Origin: Candidatus Levyibacteriota bacterium
GTDB taxonomy: Bacteria > Patescibacteriota > Microgenomatia > Levybacterales > UBA12049
Length of the DNA stretch: 37,780 nucleotides
Direction: 5' to 3'
Assembly (NCBI GenBank): GCA_016182205.1
Contig: JACOXW010000003.1
Location: forward strand, 1-37,780
The translations under genes were made by a program, and so were the position numbers. Shown piece after piece: positions 1 through 8,612 of the stretch (its first letter is position 1; every line of letters starts with the position of its first letter). The notes under the pieces were generated by a model, which saw only the letters and a list, made by a program, of their open reading frames with translations, was not told where the DNA came from and ran no database searches.

Positions 1-151
1 ACACGCGAACACTATTTTTTGATTTTATATATTGAGCACTTATGGATGGAGCGGAGACTGCTGCCTTACCCGGCTTTGCCGCTGCATAAATCTCAGCGCT
101 TGGAGAAAGAAAAAAAATTGCAGTAACAATTATTAAAATCCAATATTTCAT
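1..151 (-). CDS. Secreted/exported protein, N-terminal fragment (runs off window start)
   Basis: ATG at 151 on minus strand; MKYWILIIVTAIFFLSPSAEIYAAAKPGKAAVSAPSISAQYIKSKNSVRV..., signal-peptide-like N-terminus; frame open to window edge. Confidence 0.6.
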   Translation of the reverse strand, partial: MKYWILIIVTAIFFLSPSAEIYAAAKPGKAAVSAPSISAQYIKSKNSVRV

Positions 152-174
152 GAATTGTGCTTTATCGGATGTTA

Positions 175-354
175 TCACTTTTGGAGGATTTCTTCACTTG
201 CCCAGTTCCCTATCCACACTGCTACAAAAACAACGAGCGCAAGGTTCATGCTGTTTGAGAAATACCATGCAATCACAAGGCCGATAAACGAAGGAATAAG
301 GTAGTGTTTGTACCCATGTGTATGCCTTTGATGTTTGGTACCTTTCTTTGCCAT
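175..354 (-). CDS. Small membrane protein, 59 aa (not in ORF track)
   Basis: Minus-strand ORF MAKKGTKHQRHTHGYKHYLIPSFIGLVIAWYFSNSMNLALVVFVAVWIGNWASEEILQK*; hydrophobic segments; TTGACA-18-CATATT-7-ATG upstream. Overlaps the track ORF 194..403 in another frame, which looks spurious. Confidence 0.65.
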   Translation of the reverse strand: MAKKGTKHQRHTHGYKHYLIPSFIGLVIAWYFSNSMNLALVVFVAVWIGNWASEEILQK

Positions 355-431
355 TACTATTAATATGGACTATTTTTAAACCACCTGTCAAGAGGAAATT
401 CAAAGGTAAATCCTGCCGATGAGAAAAAAGA

Positions 432-457
432 GGATCCGGCCCACCTAGGCCGGATCC
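432..457 (-). terminator. Intrinsic terminator of the DUF378-like gene
   Basis: Perfect 10-bp stem GGATCCGGCC/GGCCGGATCC with 6-nt loop, followed on minus strand by TCTTTTTT. Confidence 0.85.
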
Positions 458-480
458 TAATAAGGCTTACCTACAAATAA

Positions 481-678
481 TTATTTTTTCTTCATTCCAA
501 GCATCTTGTAGGCCATCATTACGGCTGCAACTCCGATAGCGATATTTACAACTCGTTCCACTGTTGAGTCCATTCCAAGCACCGAATCCAAAAGAGGATA
601 ACTCATTAATCCATCCAAACCTAAAGACACACCACCCAATACCAAAAGCCAACCAGCTAGTGTTTCAAAACTTTTCAT
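481..678 (-). CDS. DUF378-like small membrane protein
   Basis: MKSFETLAGWLLVLGGVSLGLDGLMSYPLLDSVLGMDSTVERVVNIAIGVAAVMMAYKMLG...; two-TM DUF378 pattern; strong SD AAAGGAGGTGAG upstream. Confidence 0.7.
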   Translation of the reverse strand: MKSFETLAGWLLVLGGVSLGLDGLMSYPLLDSVLGMDSTVERVVNIAIGVAAVMMAYKMLGMKKK

Positions 679-889
679 TTTTCTGTCTCACCTCCTTTCA
701 TCCTTTTTCCGAAATTAGTAACAAATATGTGCTAAAACAATATTGAAGTTATGCAGCGTTCTTCTCCTCTGCAAATATTGAAGAAACCCTAAGGTAAAGA
801 CTAGTAGTCCTACTATGTGTGTCACACTATCCAGCGTACTATGAATAATTCATATTTGTCAAGATGATGAAAAGAGGTCAGAAGGATAC

Positions 890-1570
890 TTATTGATCCT
901 CTGAGGAGGACTGATCGTCACTGTTATACTGCTTTTGAAGTTTGCGTATCTGCTCCTCATCCATAGTGTTCCCGCTGTTTTTCTGCATTTGTTGTGTAGC
1001 ATCCTTCATAAGTTTGGAATAATCGGTAAATTTCACATTCGTAGGCGGAACGAAAAGAGAGTCGGAAACAACTGCAGGTTTGCAATACTTCTTAAACTTT
1101 TCCAAATCACCCAAAACGTTCTCTGGTTTTTCCTGTGAAGACGGAGATTTTTTCGCCTCAGGGGTAATCCCTTCCATCATCTCAGACATATTAAACTCTA
1201 TCATCATACCTTCTTTGCCGTTCCAAAAATACATTTTATTGTCTTTTATAATTGCACTTCCTGATTCCTCAGATGTTTTCCCGGTCATATCGGTTCTGAT
1301 AGCCCCTGATTTGACATAAGCCAGAGTTTTTCTTCCCGTCTCATCTGTATAATCACATTGAAGACTTAATGACTTTGAAAGAGCATCTTTTATAGAAGTG
1401 AATGCGTCTTTTGATTCTTGTTTTGTGGTTTTATCTGAAGCTGTCTGTAGGCTAGAACCGGACGGATTATTTTTACCCAAAAACATATATCCGCCAATTC
1501 CTGCAAGAAGTAACAAGATGACAACACCTATAATAAGTCCCTGTTTTGAATTTCCTCTTGATGCTTCCAT
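890..1570 (-). CDS. Membrane-anchored hypothetical protein (226 aa)
   Basis: N-terminal TM (GLIIGVVILLLLAGIGGYMFL) plus hydrophilic exterior; promoter TTGACA-17-TACCAT-7-ATG. Confidence 0.7.
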   Translation of the reverse strand: MEASRGNSKQGLIIGVVILLLLAGIGGYMFLGKNNPSGSSLQTASDKTTKQESKDAFTSIKDALSKSLSLQCDYTDETGRKTLAYVKSGAIRTDMTGKTSEESGSAIIKDNKMYFWNGKEGMMIEFNMSEMMEGITPEAKKSPSSQEKPENVLGDLEKFKKYCKPAVVSDSLFVPPTNVKFTDYSKLMKDATQQMQKNSGNTMDEEQIRKLQKQYNSDDQSSSEDQ

Positions 1571-1636
1571 TAGCCTGATGGTAAATCAAAGCGCAGACCT
1601 TGTCAACAAGCAAATCAGATATTTTGTATTAAAAAA

Positions 1637-2674
1637 CTATTTTTTTAGATATGTATCGAAAAAACGAACTGACCGATCAAGCGCCAATGAAAGGTTCTGT
1701 GAAAGATTATGATCATCACCATCGTAGGTATAAAATTCAACGGTCTTTCCTGCTTTCTGTAGCGCGTCCTTCAGACGTTCACTAAAAAGTACAGGCACTT
1801 CCTGATCAAGAGTACCATGATGCAACTGCAGTGGTCCTGAAATATCTTTTACATGATAAATCGGTGCTATTGATTCCCAAAAACCAGGATTTTGTTTGAA
1901 GTCTCCATATTTCTCTATCAATGCAAGTCTGCTTGGCCTGCGTGTTGCCCGTTCTCTTTCAGACGGTATAAACGGTTGTGATCTGTGCCAATTATTTGCT
2001 AAATCTTCATATGAAGCAACAACTCCTGCCCATATAACTCCTGCCTTAATGTCCTTATTTATTACCATAGTTCGGAGTGTGATACTTCCACCCAATGAGT
2101 GACCCCACATACCGATTCGTTGCGGGTTAGCGTCTTTGTACTTTTTAATTGAGGAAACAGCATTTAACACATCGACAGTATATGCCGGAGAATAATACGC
2201 TCCTTCCGGCTTACCTTCTGATTTTCCATGTCCACGATAATCCGGCCGAAAAACAATATAACCGTTCCGAGAAAACGCATCGGTATATGCCACATAACGC
2301 TCTGTTGTACTATATTCAGCAGGCGGAATATAGCCATGATTAAAAATAATTACAGGCCATCCGTTTTTGGGTGTTTTTCCCTCTGGAACTGTCAGGAGTG
2401 CATAAATTTTGAACCCGTCTGACAAATATGATGTAATATAGCGGTTGTAATTACTACCCGGATCAAGAGTTTGCTCAATTGTTATTTTACTTCCAGGATA
2501 GGTCTGTTTTCTCATAGAGTTGATTGAAAGAGGATTTTCTTGCGTTATTTGATCTTTTTTTTCTGTTGTAAGCGGTAAAGCGACAAAGGATTTTGTATTA
2601 AGTGACTTGAAAAATATAAAAAGGAGAAGTCCTAAAGAAAAAGTACCGATACCTATAAGCAGCAGCTTCTTCAT
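1637..2674 (-). CDS. Alpha/beta hydrolase, prolyl oligopeptidase/acyl-peptidase-like, membrane anchored
   Basis: Motifs IIFNHGYIPP, GMWGHSLGGSI (nucleophile elbow), HHGTLDQEVP, DDHNL; N-terminal TM. Confidence 0.85.
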   Translation of the reverse strand: MKKLLLIGIGTFSLGLLLFIFFKSLNTKSFVALPLTTEKKDQITQENPLSINSMRKQTYPGSKITIEQTLDPGSNYNRYITSYLSDGFKIYALLTVPEGKTPKNGWPVIIFNHGYIPPAEYSTTERYVAYTDAFSRNGYIVFRPDYRGHGKSEGKPEGAYYSPAYTVDVLNAVSSIKKYKDANPQRIGMWGHSLGGSITLRTMVINKDIKAGVIWAGVVASYEDLANNWHRSQPFIPSERERATRRPSRLALIEKYGDFKQNPGFWESIAPIYHVKDISGPLQLHHGTLDQEVPVLFSERLKDALQKAGKTVEFYTYDGDDHNLSQNLSLALDRSVRFFDTYLKK

Positions 2675-2757
2675 AAGAAGAACTTATTATACCATTTTTG
2701 AACAAACAGAATAAACTCTTAAGATATTTTACCTCTCACTTTAGTATAATACAGGTA

Positions 2758-5382
2758 ATGGTTGAGACAGCAAGACAAAGATCTCCCGAGGTTGAAGAAA
2801 CAACCTCAAATACAACGGGTTTGCAAGGCAGACTACTTCTTGCACGCCCTGAATTACTAAATCCCGAAAATCCTTGTACTCAGGAAGCTCTGCAAAGCAT
2901 TGTGGGTTTTGATGATCGAGGTTATGGATCTTTTCAGAAAGCGTCTGTAACAGACCGTGCAATGTACTGGAATACTCAAATAAGAAGAAATCTTGTGGAA
3001 AATTCTCAAAGTGCAATACGCGCTGCCTGGCAGGAGAAAGTTGTAGCAAGCTTCAACAAAGATAACAGTCCTATTTCGGCTCTCTCTCCCCTTCTTTCTC
3101 ATATCGGTATCGCGTCAGAACCAGGAGGATTTACGAAAGCCCACGCGGCAAAACTCTATGGCAGATATTTCTCTTCAAATGATGAAAATGCGGGTGTCAA
3201 GAAATTTGTTGCGGATGTTTTGGAAACCTATCAACAGAATGGGACAATAGACAAAGTAACAATTCTACAACACGCAAAAGAGCTAACCTGGCTTGCCAAT
3301 ATTTTCGGCGAAAAAGCAAAGGATATGGTCAGAGAGCTTGTCTTTGCTGAAACAAACCTAAAGACTGCACCAAACTTTGTACAAACACTCTCAGAAGCCA
3401 AAGACGACCCGGTGACACATAGACCCGTTATGCGGATAAATGATCTAAACAGTTACGAAAAACGAATTCTCAAATTTATTTCCGGCATGGGACCGGACAT
3501 AGAACCCGGTAATGAAGAATCCGAATCACCAGAAATACCCGGTGAGTTACCGATTGAAAAACACAGGACGGAAATTCAAGATCATATCAGAAATAATGAT
3601 ACCACGCTTGTTATCGGCGGGACTGGATCCGGAAAAACCATGCGTGTTCCCCAAATGATACGAGAGATTATGGGCCCAAATGATAAGCTTATTGTTACTG
3701 AACCCCGTCAAATCAACACAAGCGAACTGGCTGCAAATGTCGCTCGGGAAGCTGGAGTTACACTCGGAAAAGAAATTGGATTTCAACATGGAGCAGACAG
3801 TAATTATTCTGACGAGTCAGATACAATTTTTATGACCGAAGGAACTCTTATCTTAAAGCTCTTAGAAGACGACACACTGAAAGAGACCAACTATGTTATG
3901 GTAGACGAAATCCATGTTAGGACAAAAGATACAGAAAAACTTCTTGAATTGTTAAAACAGGCACAACAAAAGCGACGACAAGCCGGCATACCACCGCTAA
4001 AAATTATCGGCGCATCAGCCACCGTTAACAAACAGGAACTGCAAGATTATTTCGGAGTTGACAAATCTATTGAAGTAGAAGGACGGACATTTCCTATCAG
4101 AGAAAATTTTTCAGACGTAGATATTCCAAGCGATCAAATGCCGCAAGCATCAGCAAAAATAGTCAAAGATATTGTACAAAGCGGAAGGAAGGGTGATATT
4201 TGTATTGCAATTGCTGGAGTTGCGGATATAGGAAAACACGCCCAGGCGATCTTGGCAGAAAACCCGGATGTTATGATTGTTAGACTTCACTCAGGCTCTT
4301 CACAGCGTGAAAAAGATGAAGTGGGCAAACCACCGCCTCCTGGAAAACGTCGTGTTATCATAGGAACAGATTTTATTCAAACAGGTGTCACAATCAAAGA
4401 CTTGAAATTCGTCATTAACACTGGCGAACAGTTTCAACAAACCGTTGACCCGCGAAGCGGCCTGGAGTACATCAGCCGAACGCAACAGTCTAAAGCAGAA
4501 ATTGCCCAATGGAGCGGGCGTGTAGGAAGAACCTCTCCCGGAACTGTCTATAATTTATTCACAAAAACCAACTATGATCAAAGGCAGGAGTACCCAACCC
4601 CTGAAATAAGAAGGACAGATCTTACCGATGTTGTTTTGGAAATAAAACTTAGAGGCATTCAGGATTTTTCAGACTTTAAAGTTCTCTCTTACCCGCTCGA
4701 CCAAGAGCGTCTTGAATTTGCAAATGAAACGCTGCTACGGCTAGGTGCTTTAAATCCCGACAAAACCATAAATGCAATTGGCAAACGCATGGTTGAACTA
4801 CCCACAGATTACCATTTTGCCAGAATGATTGTTGAAGCACAAATGCGAAGAAAGGGCGTGAAGGAAATATGCACTATTGCAGCACTGGCAGAAGCAAGGT
4901 CGCTTTTCTCAAGGGATAGGGCAAAAGCAGACGCAGCCATGACAACTTTTAAAAATCCCAACTCGGATTTTCTGACATTACTCAATATTTGGCGGGCATA
5001 TGAAGCAAACGGAAAAAGTTCGCAGTGGGCCGAAGAGAATGGACTCAATCCGCAATCACTTACTCAAGCTGAAAAAGCAATCGATAAACTGGTCAAACGT
5101 GGACGTGGAGATCGATCACCACAAGCCACAGATGAGGAACTTGAGCATTACATTTTCACGGGTCTTCGTGACAGACTAATGCAGTACGACCCCATCAGAA
5201 GATCATACAGGTGGAATCGGTCAAATGCAGTAAATCTCAATTTACGCATCGACAGACGATCAGCACTTTCCCCTGCGACACCCCCATACATTGTCGCAGC
5301 GAGTAACTCTCCTGTAGAAAACGGCAGAGCTGTATTTGTATCTAACTGTCAACGAGTGAAACCGGAGTGGATTACAAATTAA
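2758..5382 (+). CDS. DEAH-box ATP-dependent helicase (HrpA/HrpB-like)
   Basis: GGTGSGKT (Walker A), VDEIH (motif II), GASAT, GTDFIQTGVTI, QWSGRVGRTSPG (motif VI), C-terminal NCQRVKPEWI. Start moved from 2698 to 2758 because TATAAT at 2745-2750 lies inside the 5' part of the track ORF. Confidence 0.9.
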   Translation: MVETARQRSPEVEETTSNTTGLQGRLLLARPELLNPENPCTQEALQSIVGFDDRGYGSFQKASVTDRAMYWNTQIRRNLVENSQSAIRAAWQEKVVASFNKDNSPISALSPLLSHIGIASEPGGFTKAHAAKLYGRYFSSNDENAGVKKFVADVLETYQQNGTIDKVTILQHAKELTWLANIFGEKAKDMVRELVFAETNLKTAPNFVQTLSEAKDDPVTHRPVMRINDLNSYEKRILKFISGMGPDIEPGNEESESPEIPGELPIEKHRTEIQDHIRNNDTTLVIGGTGSGKTMRVPQMIREIMGPNDKLIVTEPRQINTSELAANVAREAGVTLGKEIGFQHGADSNYSDESDTIFMTEGTLILKLLEDDTLKETNYVMVDEIHVRTKDTEKLLELLKQAQQKRRQAGIPPLKIIGASATVNKQELQDYFGVDKSIEVEGRTFPIRENFSDVDIPSDQMPQASAKIVKDIVQSGRKGDICIAIAGVADIGKHAQAILAENPDVMIVRLHSGSSQREKDEVGKPPPPGKRRVIIGTDFIQTGVTIKDLKFVINTGEQFQQTVDPRSGLEYISRTQQSKAEIAQWSGRVGRTSPGTVYNLFTKTNYDQRQEYPTPEIRRTDLTDVVLEIKLRGIQDFSDFKVLSYPLDQERLEFANETLLRLGALNPDKTINAIGKRMVELPTDYHFARMIVEAQMRRKGVKEICTIAALAEARSLFSRDRAKADAAMTTFKNPNSDFLTLLNIWRAYEANGKSSQWAEENGLNPQSLTQAEKAIDKLVKRGRGDRSPQATDEELEHYIFTGLRDRLMQYDPIRRSYRWNRSNAVNLNLRIDRRSALSPATPPYIVAASNSPVENGRAVFVSNCQRVKPEWITN

Positions 5383-6629
5383 GCCGCAAACGAATATTCA
5401 AAAACCGTCACCGCTTCTTGTTTCTTTCTCGTCATTTCTTCAACAGGGATAGGTGCTTGAGGCCTTTCCAACCCAACCATGGCAGATTCTACGGGTCCTG
5501 TAGAACGTTTTAAAAATCCGAATGTAACTACCACCAAACCTCCTTCATCGGTGAAATAAATTCCTCCAGTCCAACCTGCAGGCTGTCTTAGTTCCCCATT
5601 TTGCTGTAACTCACGAAGTTTCACCCTGCGATACGACTCTCCTGCATGTTGAGGCGTTGGGTCAAAATACTGACTATATCGCTGTCTGTCACTAGTATCG
5701 ATGTACCCTTTTCCTCGTAAACCTTCAACAAAGTGTATTATGTCATCTAGATCACTCTCAAAAACTTCTGCGTGTGCCTGCTTCAATGCCGAATGATTAA
5801 TATGTGATAACGGTCTCCAGAGTTTGTCTATAAATTCAATATTTCCCATGTCCGCCGGACGGTATCCTGGTAACGAAATAACATACCCCATAGCATCGGC
5901 CTGGGCATGTCCGTTCCGGTAATATGGTAATACTGCGTCATTGATCACTTCTACCACACTCTCACCTGTGATGTGACTTACTCCTTCATCCCAAAGTTGT
6001 CTGCTCCTGCTGTCTTGAATTTCATCGGCTGATAAGTCCTTGTTTACCTCACTGAATCGAAACATTTGCTGATGTGGATCAAAAAGAGTTCTTAAGCCTT
6101 CACCATCAAGGCCAAAGGAATTGTTCTCTCCCCACATAACCGGCCTTCCGTCTTTTTGCAATTTCTCAAGTACTCGGGCCTCATGATGCACAACGCGCTC
6201 CAAAATATGACGTGGAAGATCTACAAATGCAGGAGGCACGCCATCTTTACCGCCGAAATTGATTGACATAACACTCATTTCTCCCCATGGACTGATCGGC
6301 TGAATCCATGCTCCTTCAATGGTATCCAACGCCTCCGGTTCAAAGCGGTATTCAATACTTCCATCCGCTCCGGGTTGTATATAACTAAAAAGCATTGTCC
6401 TATCACCAAAATCCAGAACTTGACCCCCCATTACATCTTTTACTCTTCCGATATTCCCTTCATGATCATATATGGCATGCGAATTAACGCCAATAAGTCC
6501 GGCAGTTCTGTGTCTATTTAAGGAATCTTCTCGTCCCAAACGAGGTGTAGGACGGTCATAGGGAAGCAACCCGCAAACTTCTCTGCGTACTGGTGAAAAG
6601 CGAGAACTACTATTGTGTTCCGCACTCAT
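5379..6629 (-). CDS. Hypothetical protein, 416 aa, no family recognised
   Basis: Long uninterrupted ORF with coherent composition; TATAAT in upstream region; convergent with helicase. Confidence 0.75.
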   Translation of the reverse strand: MSAEHNSSSRFSPVRREVCGLLPYDRPTPRLGREDSLNRHRTAGLIGVNSHAIYDHEGNIGRVKDVMGGQVLDFGDRTMLFSYIQPGADGSIEYRFEPEALDTIEGAWIQPISPWGEMSVMSINFGGKDGVPPAFVDLPRHILERVVHHEARVLEKLQKDGRPVMWGENNSFGLDGEGLRTLFDPHQQMFRFSEVNKDLSADEIQDSRSRQLWDEGVSHITGESVVEVINDAVLPYYRNGHAQADAMGYVISLPGYRPADMGNIEFIDKLWRPLSHINHSALKQAHAEVFESDLDDIIHFVEGLRGKGYIDTSDRQRYSQYFDPTPQHAGESYRRVKLRELQQNGELRQPAGWTGGIYFTDEGGLVVVTFGFLKRSTGPVESAMVGLERPQAPIPVEEMTRKKQEAVTVFEYSFAA

Positions 6630-6755
6630 ATAATAAAAATAAATTCTCTAGATTGATTATAAACCCTTTTGTCAATGTCTATATGACAAAATTCCTACAC
6701 CCAGAATATTAAATCACTAAAGATTCTCAGGAATACGGGTAAAGAGGAAATAAAA

Positions 6756-7028
6756 CTACGCCAATCCTAATTGCTGTTCATGCGTTTTCTTTTTTTGTGC
6801 CCTGGCATTTCTGGGAAGTCCAAGAATTGCCATGGGTCTCTCTCGCCATACATCGTCTTCTTTATATTTAAGAGTATAAATGTGCAAAAGAATCCATCCT
6901 CTAGTTAGTAACTCGTTTACCTCGTCACGTCCTTTCGCTTCGATGTTATGTCCCACAAGATTCTCAATATCCAACTCCCATAAAAATTTACCCTCAAGAT
7001 TGTTTTCTTCAGTATCAATATCTTTCAT
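6756..7028 (-). CDS. Hypothetical protein (90 aa)
   Basis: ORF with upstream TTGGAA-16-TACAAT close to ATG. Confidence 0.6.
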   Translation of the reverse strand: MKDIDTEENNLEGKFLWELDIENLVGHNIEAKGRDEVNELLTRGWILLHIYTLKYKEDDVWRERPMAILGLPRNARAQKKKTHEQQLGLA

Positions 7029-7066
7029 AGTTTTCTTATTGTAAGAACAGATAGAAATATTCCAAA

Positions 7067-7462
7067 TTAGATTGCGTGAGAAAATCTTTGGAGCAGAGAA
7101 GGTCTACGATTTTTTTGAAGTTCTTCCTCCTTAATGTCCTCTGTAGTACCGGTTTCTCCTTTCAAGAATGCATTCTCTACTTCAAGATCTCTAATTCGAT
7201 CTTTTAGTTTCTCTATTTCTTCTTCCGCATGACGAATAGTTATATTTTTACCATGAATGGTAAAACGCGAAGACAATGCCTCTATGCCGTGTATGATCCA
7301 GGCTACAGATAATCCAAAAATTATTGATCCAATAACCAAAAGATAAAGAGGGATTCCCATGAGGGCATAATCACCAAAGCGAAGCGCTACAACACCCGGG
7401 TTCTGAATTGCAAAATACGCAAGCCCGAGTCCTACGAGAAACATAAAAATTAATGCTACCAT
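7067..7462 (-). CDS. LapA (DUF1049)-like membrane protein with C-terminal coiled coil
   Basis: MVALIFMFLVGLGLAYFAIQNPGVVALRFGDYALMGIPLYLLVIGSIIFGLSVAWI... typical two-TM LapA pattern. Confidence 0.75.
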   Translation of the reverse strand: MVALIFMFLVGLGLAYFAIQNPGVVALRFGDYALMGIPLYLLVIGSIIFGLSVAWIIHGIEALSSRFTIHGKNITIRHAEEEIEKLKDRIRDLEVENAFLKGETGTTEDIKEEELQKNRRPSLLQRFSHAI

Positions 7463-7580
7463 ATATTTATATCTTAGAAAATAATAATGAGAACAGATAC
7501 CAGGAAAGTGTAAGAGATTGGTGAGAACACCTACTGAAATGTCTTTTTTAGAAAGTCAATATAGGACCATTGAAGGAGAG

Positions 7581-8249
7581 TCAACTGATGATATTTATTG
7601 CCCGCGCTGCAATCATAGCCAAAACCACAAGTGAGATTGACCCCTGCAGCATTAAAAACCCCTTCATTTTCTTTGAAAGAACGAGCGTATCGGTAGGGGT
7701 AAATGCCATGCTCGAGTAAAACGACATGAAAATATAATCAAGAAAAGCGGGTTTCCATGCCTTCCAACCAACCAGTTCATTCACCTCTTGTGGAAATAAT
7801 AAATCAGCCTTCAAAGACCTGGTATCTTTTTCGTGTGCTCTTTTTATCGGCCCACCTCTGTCTAAAAGCCAGTACCACATGGCAAAAATCAGCACATTAG
7901 AAACCCAGATTAAAAAAGCGTCCCAAAGAATTACTACTCCAAGCTTTTGTTGCGGAAGCGTAATTACAAGCGTTAGTACATCACGGACTAACAAAACAGT
8001 AAGAAATATATTTACTGTAAGAAGAAGTTTTCGAACAAGTTCTTTTTTATTATAGGAAATAAGAACCAATGCAACCGCAATAACCAGAAGATGAGACATC
8101 GGAATTACTACCCAAAATGCAGGACCGAAAAAAGATGCAATCGTTTTTGCAGTGGAAATTTTTGTTGACAAAGATGTATGAATTACCCCAAGAATAAGAA
8201 GTGCTATAAATACCTGTATATCATATGCGCGTTTTTGTAATACCTCCAT
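7581..8249 (-). CDS. Multi-TM membrane protein, DUF1345-like
   Basis: Several TM segments; C-terminus FLDYIFMSFYSSMAFTPTDTLVLSKKMKGFLMLQGSISLVVLAMIAARAINI resembles DUF1345; own promoter TTGACA-17-TACCGT-6-ATG. Confidence 0.65.
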   Translation of the reverse strand: MEVLQKRAYDIQVFIALLILGVIHTSLSTKISTAKTIASFFGPAFWVVIPMSHLLVIAVALVLISYNKKELVRKLLLTVNIFLTVLLVRDVLTLVITLPQQKLGVVILWDAFLIWVSNVLIFAMWYWLLDRGGPIKRAHEKDTRSLKADLLFPQEVNELVGWKAWKPAFLDYIFMSFYSSMAFTPTDTLVLSKKMKGFLMLQGSISLVVLAMIAARAINIIS

Positions 8250-8307
8250 ACACTAACGGTACGGACATTTTTACCAAATGTCAATCTGTTTTCCTTTGCA
8301 GTAGTAT

Positions 8308-8337
8308 AAAAAAGCTCTCACTTTTTCAAGTGAGAGC
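8308..8337 (-). terminator. Intrinsic terminator of the ncRNA
   Basis: GCTCTCACTT-GAAA-AAGTGAGAGC (10-bp perfect stem) followed by TTTTTT on minus strand. Confidence 0.9.
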
Positions 8338-8535
8338 TCGAGGTGAGACGTGTGCGAGTCGCCAGGGAGTTGGACCCTGGTCTGCTATCTCTCTCCCCAG
8401 TGAGATAGCTGCTCTTGCGTTGAGCTAGCGGCTCATATGCACCATCAACTTTCACGTCCTTTCATGCGTCCTTGAGCTCGCGATTAAACGGCTGTAAGAT
8501 AATGGCGCATTGGTTGTTCTTTTCCCATTACACCA
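8308..8535 (-). ncRNA. Candidate structured ncRNA with tRNA-like core (unassigned)
   Basis: Minus strand: predicted -10 TATATT (8547-8542), start ~8535; helices GAGCTC/GAGCTC, GGACGTG/CACGTCT, GAGCCGC/GCGACTC, D-like arm GCTC-AACGCAA-GAGC, GCTATCTC-N10-GAGATAGC, T-like arm CAGGG-TCCAACT-CCCTG; ends in intrinsic terminator 8337-8308. Confidence 0.65.
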
Positions 8536-8568
8536 AAAACTAATATAAAAGAAGGCAAAGGTAAAATC

Positions 8569-8584
8569 TGTGATAAAAATCACA
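8569..8584 (-). promoter_or_regulatory. CRP/FNR-family operator
   Basis: TGTGATAAAAATCACA on plus strand = TGTGA-N6-TCACA; centre 8576.5 is -41.5 from predicted ncRNA start 8535 (class II spacing). Confidence 0.65.
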
Positions 8585-8612
8585 CTTTTCAAACTTTAAG
8601 AAGAATTTTATC

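Noticed and set aside
194-403. ORF 194..403 (-)
   Set aside because: Overlaps the better supported 59-aa frame; atypical composition.
818-830. GTGTGTCACAC as a Crp site upstream of the DUF378 gene
   Set aside because: Half-site spacing is wrong for TGTGA-N6-TCACA.
8225-8428. ORF 8225..8428 (+)
   Set aside because: Runs antisense through the ncRNA and its terminator; no start signals; spurious.
8340-8440. Ordinary tRNA gene (Pro-GGG-like loop CTGGGGA)
   Set aside because: Middle arm is 26 nt rather than 17, D-loop lacks GG, position 55 is C, acceptor has a mismatch and the element is embedded in longer helices.
8308-8535. T-box or other riboswitch controlling 7581-8249
   Set aside because: No T-box consensus, and the downstream gene has its own leaderless promoter after the terminator; independent ncRNA is simpler. 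Not fully excluded.
8308-8535. SRP RNA, 6S RNA, tmRNA or RNase P RNA
   Set aside because: None of their diagnostic motifs (GGAA-tetraloop domain, long bubble hairpin, TLD GGTTCRANTCC, P4 core) is visible.
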